Source: Oceanococcus sp051252075 (lineage in GTDB: Bacteria; Pseudomonadota; Gammaproteobacteria; Nevskiales; Oceanococcaceae). From it: a DNA stretch of 5,834 bases. Location of the stretch: assembly GCA_051252075.1 (NCBI GenBank), contig JBPOFU010000141.1:1-5834 (forward strand), read 5' to 3'. How positions within the stretch are numbered: the first letter of the stretch is position 1; the number at the start of each line of letters is the position of its first letter. A program made the position numbers and the translations under genes. Positions 5,806-5,834 of this stretch are shown here, one piece after another. Below the pieces are notes generated by a model. The model had not been told where the DNA came from, made no database searches, and saw nothing but the letters and a program-made list of their open reading frames with translations.

Positions 5806-5834
5806 CGCGCTCTCTCGGGGATGCTGCACCGCAC

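Noticed and set aside
5806..5834. Terminator or next gene after hupB
   Set aside because: Only 29 bases remain, with no T-run, clear stem or ribosome-binding site. ppiD may follow in the genome but is not visible here.

Overview
This window is a conserved bacterial housekeeping block: the end of tig (trigger factor), then clpP, clpX, lon and hupB, all on the + strand in the order tig-clpP-clpX-lon-hupB. That order and the close similarity of every product to its E. coli counterpart (ClpP, ClpX, Lon and HU-beta are recognisable almost end to end) point to the chromosome of a gammaproteobacterium. The base composition looks close to balanced. I would guess a non-enteric lineage such as Pseudomonadales or a Cellvibrio-like group, but the window does not settle the genus. 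I see no mobile element, phage gene, tRNA, rRNA or CRISPR array.

Layout. Positions 2-679 hold the last 225 codons of tig, cut by the window edge. Only 3 bases later, 683-1300 encodes ClpP. A 128-base gap with a short palindrome and a plausible extended -10 promoter leads to clpX (1429-2700). A 244-base gap follows. Its first part holds a long, interrupted inverted repeat (2712-2778), and its last part holds a very good heat-shock (sigma-32 type) promoter (2878-2906). Lon follows at 2945-5341. A 191-base gap carries a possible terminator with an 8-T run, a GC-rich hairpin, a 14-bp palindrome and an AT-rich hairpin. hupB (5533-5805) closes the window. The last 29 bases show no feature I can support.

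How the genes work together. Trigger factor helps new chains fold at the ribosome exit. ClpX unfolds tagged or damaged proteins and feeds them into the ClpP chamber. Lon is a single-chain ATP-dependent protease that degrades misfolded and regulatory proteins. HU-beta compacts DNA and is a known Lon substrate in E. coli. The block is therefore a protein quality-control cluster with a nucleoid protein at its end. All active-site and nucleotide-binding residues I checked are present, so all four complete genes look functional.

Nothing here looks like a new biological system. The points most worth a second look are non-coding: the 67-base interrupted inverted repeat after clpX, the heat-shock promoter of lon, and two 14-bp perfect palindromes in gene gaps. 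The very tight tig-clpP junction, which leaves ClpP almost no propeptide, is also of interest.
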